From the NCBI GenBank assembly GCA_013288945.1, contig JABDAZ010000014.1, positions 1-61,670 on the forward strand: a stretch of 61,670 nucleotides of DNA, written 5' to 3'. Below are positions 60,869 to 61,670 of the stretch, in pieces. The notes under the pieces were generated by a model that was not told the DNA's origin, searched no databases, and saw nothing but the letters and a program-made list of their open reading frames with translations. Source of the DNA: Bacteroidota bacterium (GTDB taxonomy: Bacteria; Bacteroidota; Bacteroidia; Chitinophagales; Chitinophagaceae). The position numbers and the translations under genes were made by a program. Each line of letters opens with the position of its first letter. Position 1 is the first letter of the stretch.

Positions 60869-61670
60869 AATTCTGGCACTTGCTGCACTTTTTATAGTGC
60901 CTGCAATAAGCCACGCAACGGGTAATGAAGATGGCTCGGAAAAGAAAAAAGTTATCAGCAAAACCTACAACGTAACAGCTTCTGAAAAATTAAAAATTGA
61001 AAATTCATTTGGCGAAGTGGTTATTAATACCTGGGACAAAAATGAATTTAAAGTTGATATTGAAATTTATTCAAAAGCAACGACAGATGAAAAAGCACAA
61101 AGCATTTTGGACCAGATTAAAGTGAACGATTCGCAATCTGACAATACTGTTTTCTTTAAAACAAATATTGGGCACATCAGTGGAAACAGCCACAATGATA
61201 ACGATGATAATGATGGCGATGATGACAATGATAATGGTGATAATAAAAAGCATTCACACAATAATCATGGCAACAACAACCAGGAGTTTCATGTAAATTA
61301 TGTGGTGTATATGCCATCATCAAATCCATTGCAAATAGATAACCAGTTTGGCAAAACAACAGTTCCGAATTTTCAAGGGCTTGTAAACCTTACCAGCAAA
61401 TTTGGAAGTTTAACCACAGGCAATTTAGATAATGTGCAATCGATAGATGTGCAATTTGGCAAAGCAGAAATTGGCCATATTAAAAATGGCAAAGTAAATT
61501 TTCAATACGATGATAAAGCACACATTATTGATGTGAGCGGAATTACAAAATTGATTGTTGCTTTTTCAGGAAACACGCAGTTTGGTATTAATGATAATAT
61601 AGAAGAGCTTTCTGTTAATGAATCTTATTCAACAATAAAAATGATTGTAAGCAAAACCTTGTCAGCTGAC
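60843..61670 (+). CDS. Exported protein with DUF4097-like repeats and an Asp/Asn/His-rich linker (3' end cut)
   Basis: Open for 276 codons to the window edge; the true end is outside. It overlaps the preceding gene by 26 bases in another frame, so it is third in the sigma operon. A signal peptide is present (residues 1-26, ending ISHATG). Next comes VTASEKLKIENSFGEVVINTW, the opening of a DUF4097/adhesin-like beta-helix region, which resumes after the linker with NQFGKTTVPNF, TSKFGSLTTGN, VQFGKAEIGHI and similar FG-containing turns at about 20-residue intervals. The linker (about residues 118-147) is almost only Asp, Asn, Gly, His and Lys. It is probably envelope-located. Function unknown. 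Confidence 0.82.
   Translation, partial: MTKHINPFKILALAALFIVPAISHATGNEDGSEKKKVISKTYNVTASEKLKIENSFGEVVINTWDKNEFKVDIEIYSKATTDEKAQSILDQIKVNDSQSDNTVFFKTNIGHISGNSHNDNDDNDGDDDNDNGDNKKHSHNNHGNNNQEFHVNYVVYMPSSNPLQIDNQFGKTTVPNFQGLVNLTSKFGSLTTGNLDNVQSIDVQFGKAEIGHIKNGKVNFQYDDKAHIIDVSGITKLIVAFSGNTQFGINDNIEELSVNESYSTIKMIVSKTLSAD

Noticed and set aside
61067..61359. Minus-strand frames at the right edge
   Set aside because: They are antisense to the Asp/Asn/His-rich linker of the real plus-strand gene.
1..61670. tRNA, rRNA, prophage and toxin-antitoxin or restriction genes
   Set aside because: I looked for their signatures in the gaps and proteins and found none.

Overview
The window is a piece of a low-GC (roughly 37-38 % by eye) chromosome from a Bacteroidota member, most likely family Chitinophagaceae or a close relative. 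This placement rests on the fused SecDF, the parA-parB-DUF5683-dapB neighbourhood, a DAHP synthase fused to chorismate mutase, PafA-type phosphatase, a BadF-type amino-sugar kinase next to MurQ, promoters that fit TTG-N18-TAnnTTTG, and the near absence of Shine-Dalgarno sites. No rRNA, tRNA, CRISPR array, prophage or complete insertion sequence was seen. Both ends cut genes: secDF on the left and a beta-helix/adhesin-like gene on the right.

Layout. 1-6.0 kb: secDF (cut), an outer-membrane beta-barrel protein, a membrane metallophosphoesterase and a flavin reductase. 6.3-10.1 kb: parA, parB, DUF5683, dapB and an Rrf2 regulator. 10.4-15.5 kb: a PfkB sugar kinase, a cell-wall group (RlpA, L,D-transpeptidase, and divergently a VanX-type D-Ala-D-Ala dipeptidase), a membrane protein of unknown function and DUF952. 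15.6-25.9 kb: a minus-strand aromatic amino acid block in two runs, pheA-aminotransferase-tyrA and (after a DEAD-box helicase) aroG/chorismate mutase, a lone IS200-type transposase, aroB, aroA, aroC. 26-31.2 kb: two unknowns, murQ, an amino-sugar kinase, a CtpA protease and DUF6249. 31.5-36.6 kb: an ECF sigma/anti-sigma pair, tex and cystathionine beta-synthase. 36.6-37.6 kb: a 1-kb gap full of repeats. 37.6-44 kb: a kinase-like unknown, class II aldolase, a lipoprotein, a seven-heme cytochrome, class I aldolase and DUF1801. 44-59.4 kb: M16 protease, PafA, an alpha-oxoamine synthase, a thioredoxin, ubiX, lolA-ftsK, an orphan 7TM histidine kinase, DUF423, aroK and a glutaryl-CoA-dehydrogenase-like gene. 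59.6 kb to the end: a second ECF sigma operon.

The strongest discovery is upstream of pheA: a 24-residue leader peptide with the run FFYFYFYF, followed by three mutually exclusive stem pairings ending in a terminator, all behind a well-formed Bacteroidetes promoter. This is a textbook ribosome-mediated attenuator for the Phe/Tyr branch. Three further signals are not explained by genes. First, a 51-52-bp element is present in seven intergenic copies. Second, intergenic tracts of 7-nt (sometimes 8-nt) degenerate repeats are very common, often arranged as inverted arms around a short spacer. Third, the palindrome ATTAAT is markedly over-represented in genes and between them.

Functional links: chorismate made by AroG/AroB/AroK/AroA/AroC feeds the chorismate mutase domain that is fused to AroG; PheA and TyrA lack their own mutase domain, so the fused enzyme probably supplies prephenate for both branches. 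RlpA, the L,D-transpeptidase, the VanX-like dipeptidase, MurQ and the amino-sugar kinase together describe peptidoglycan turnover and recycling.
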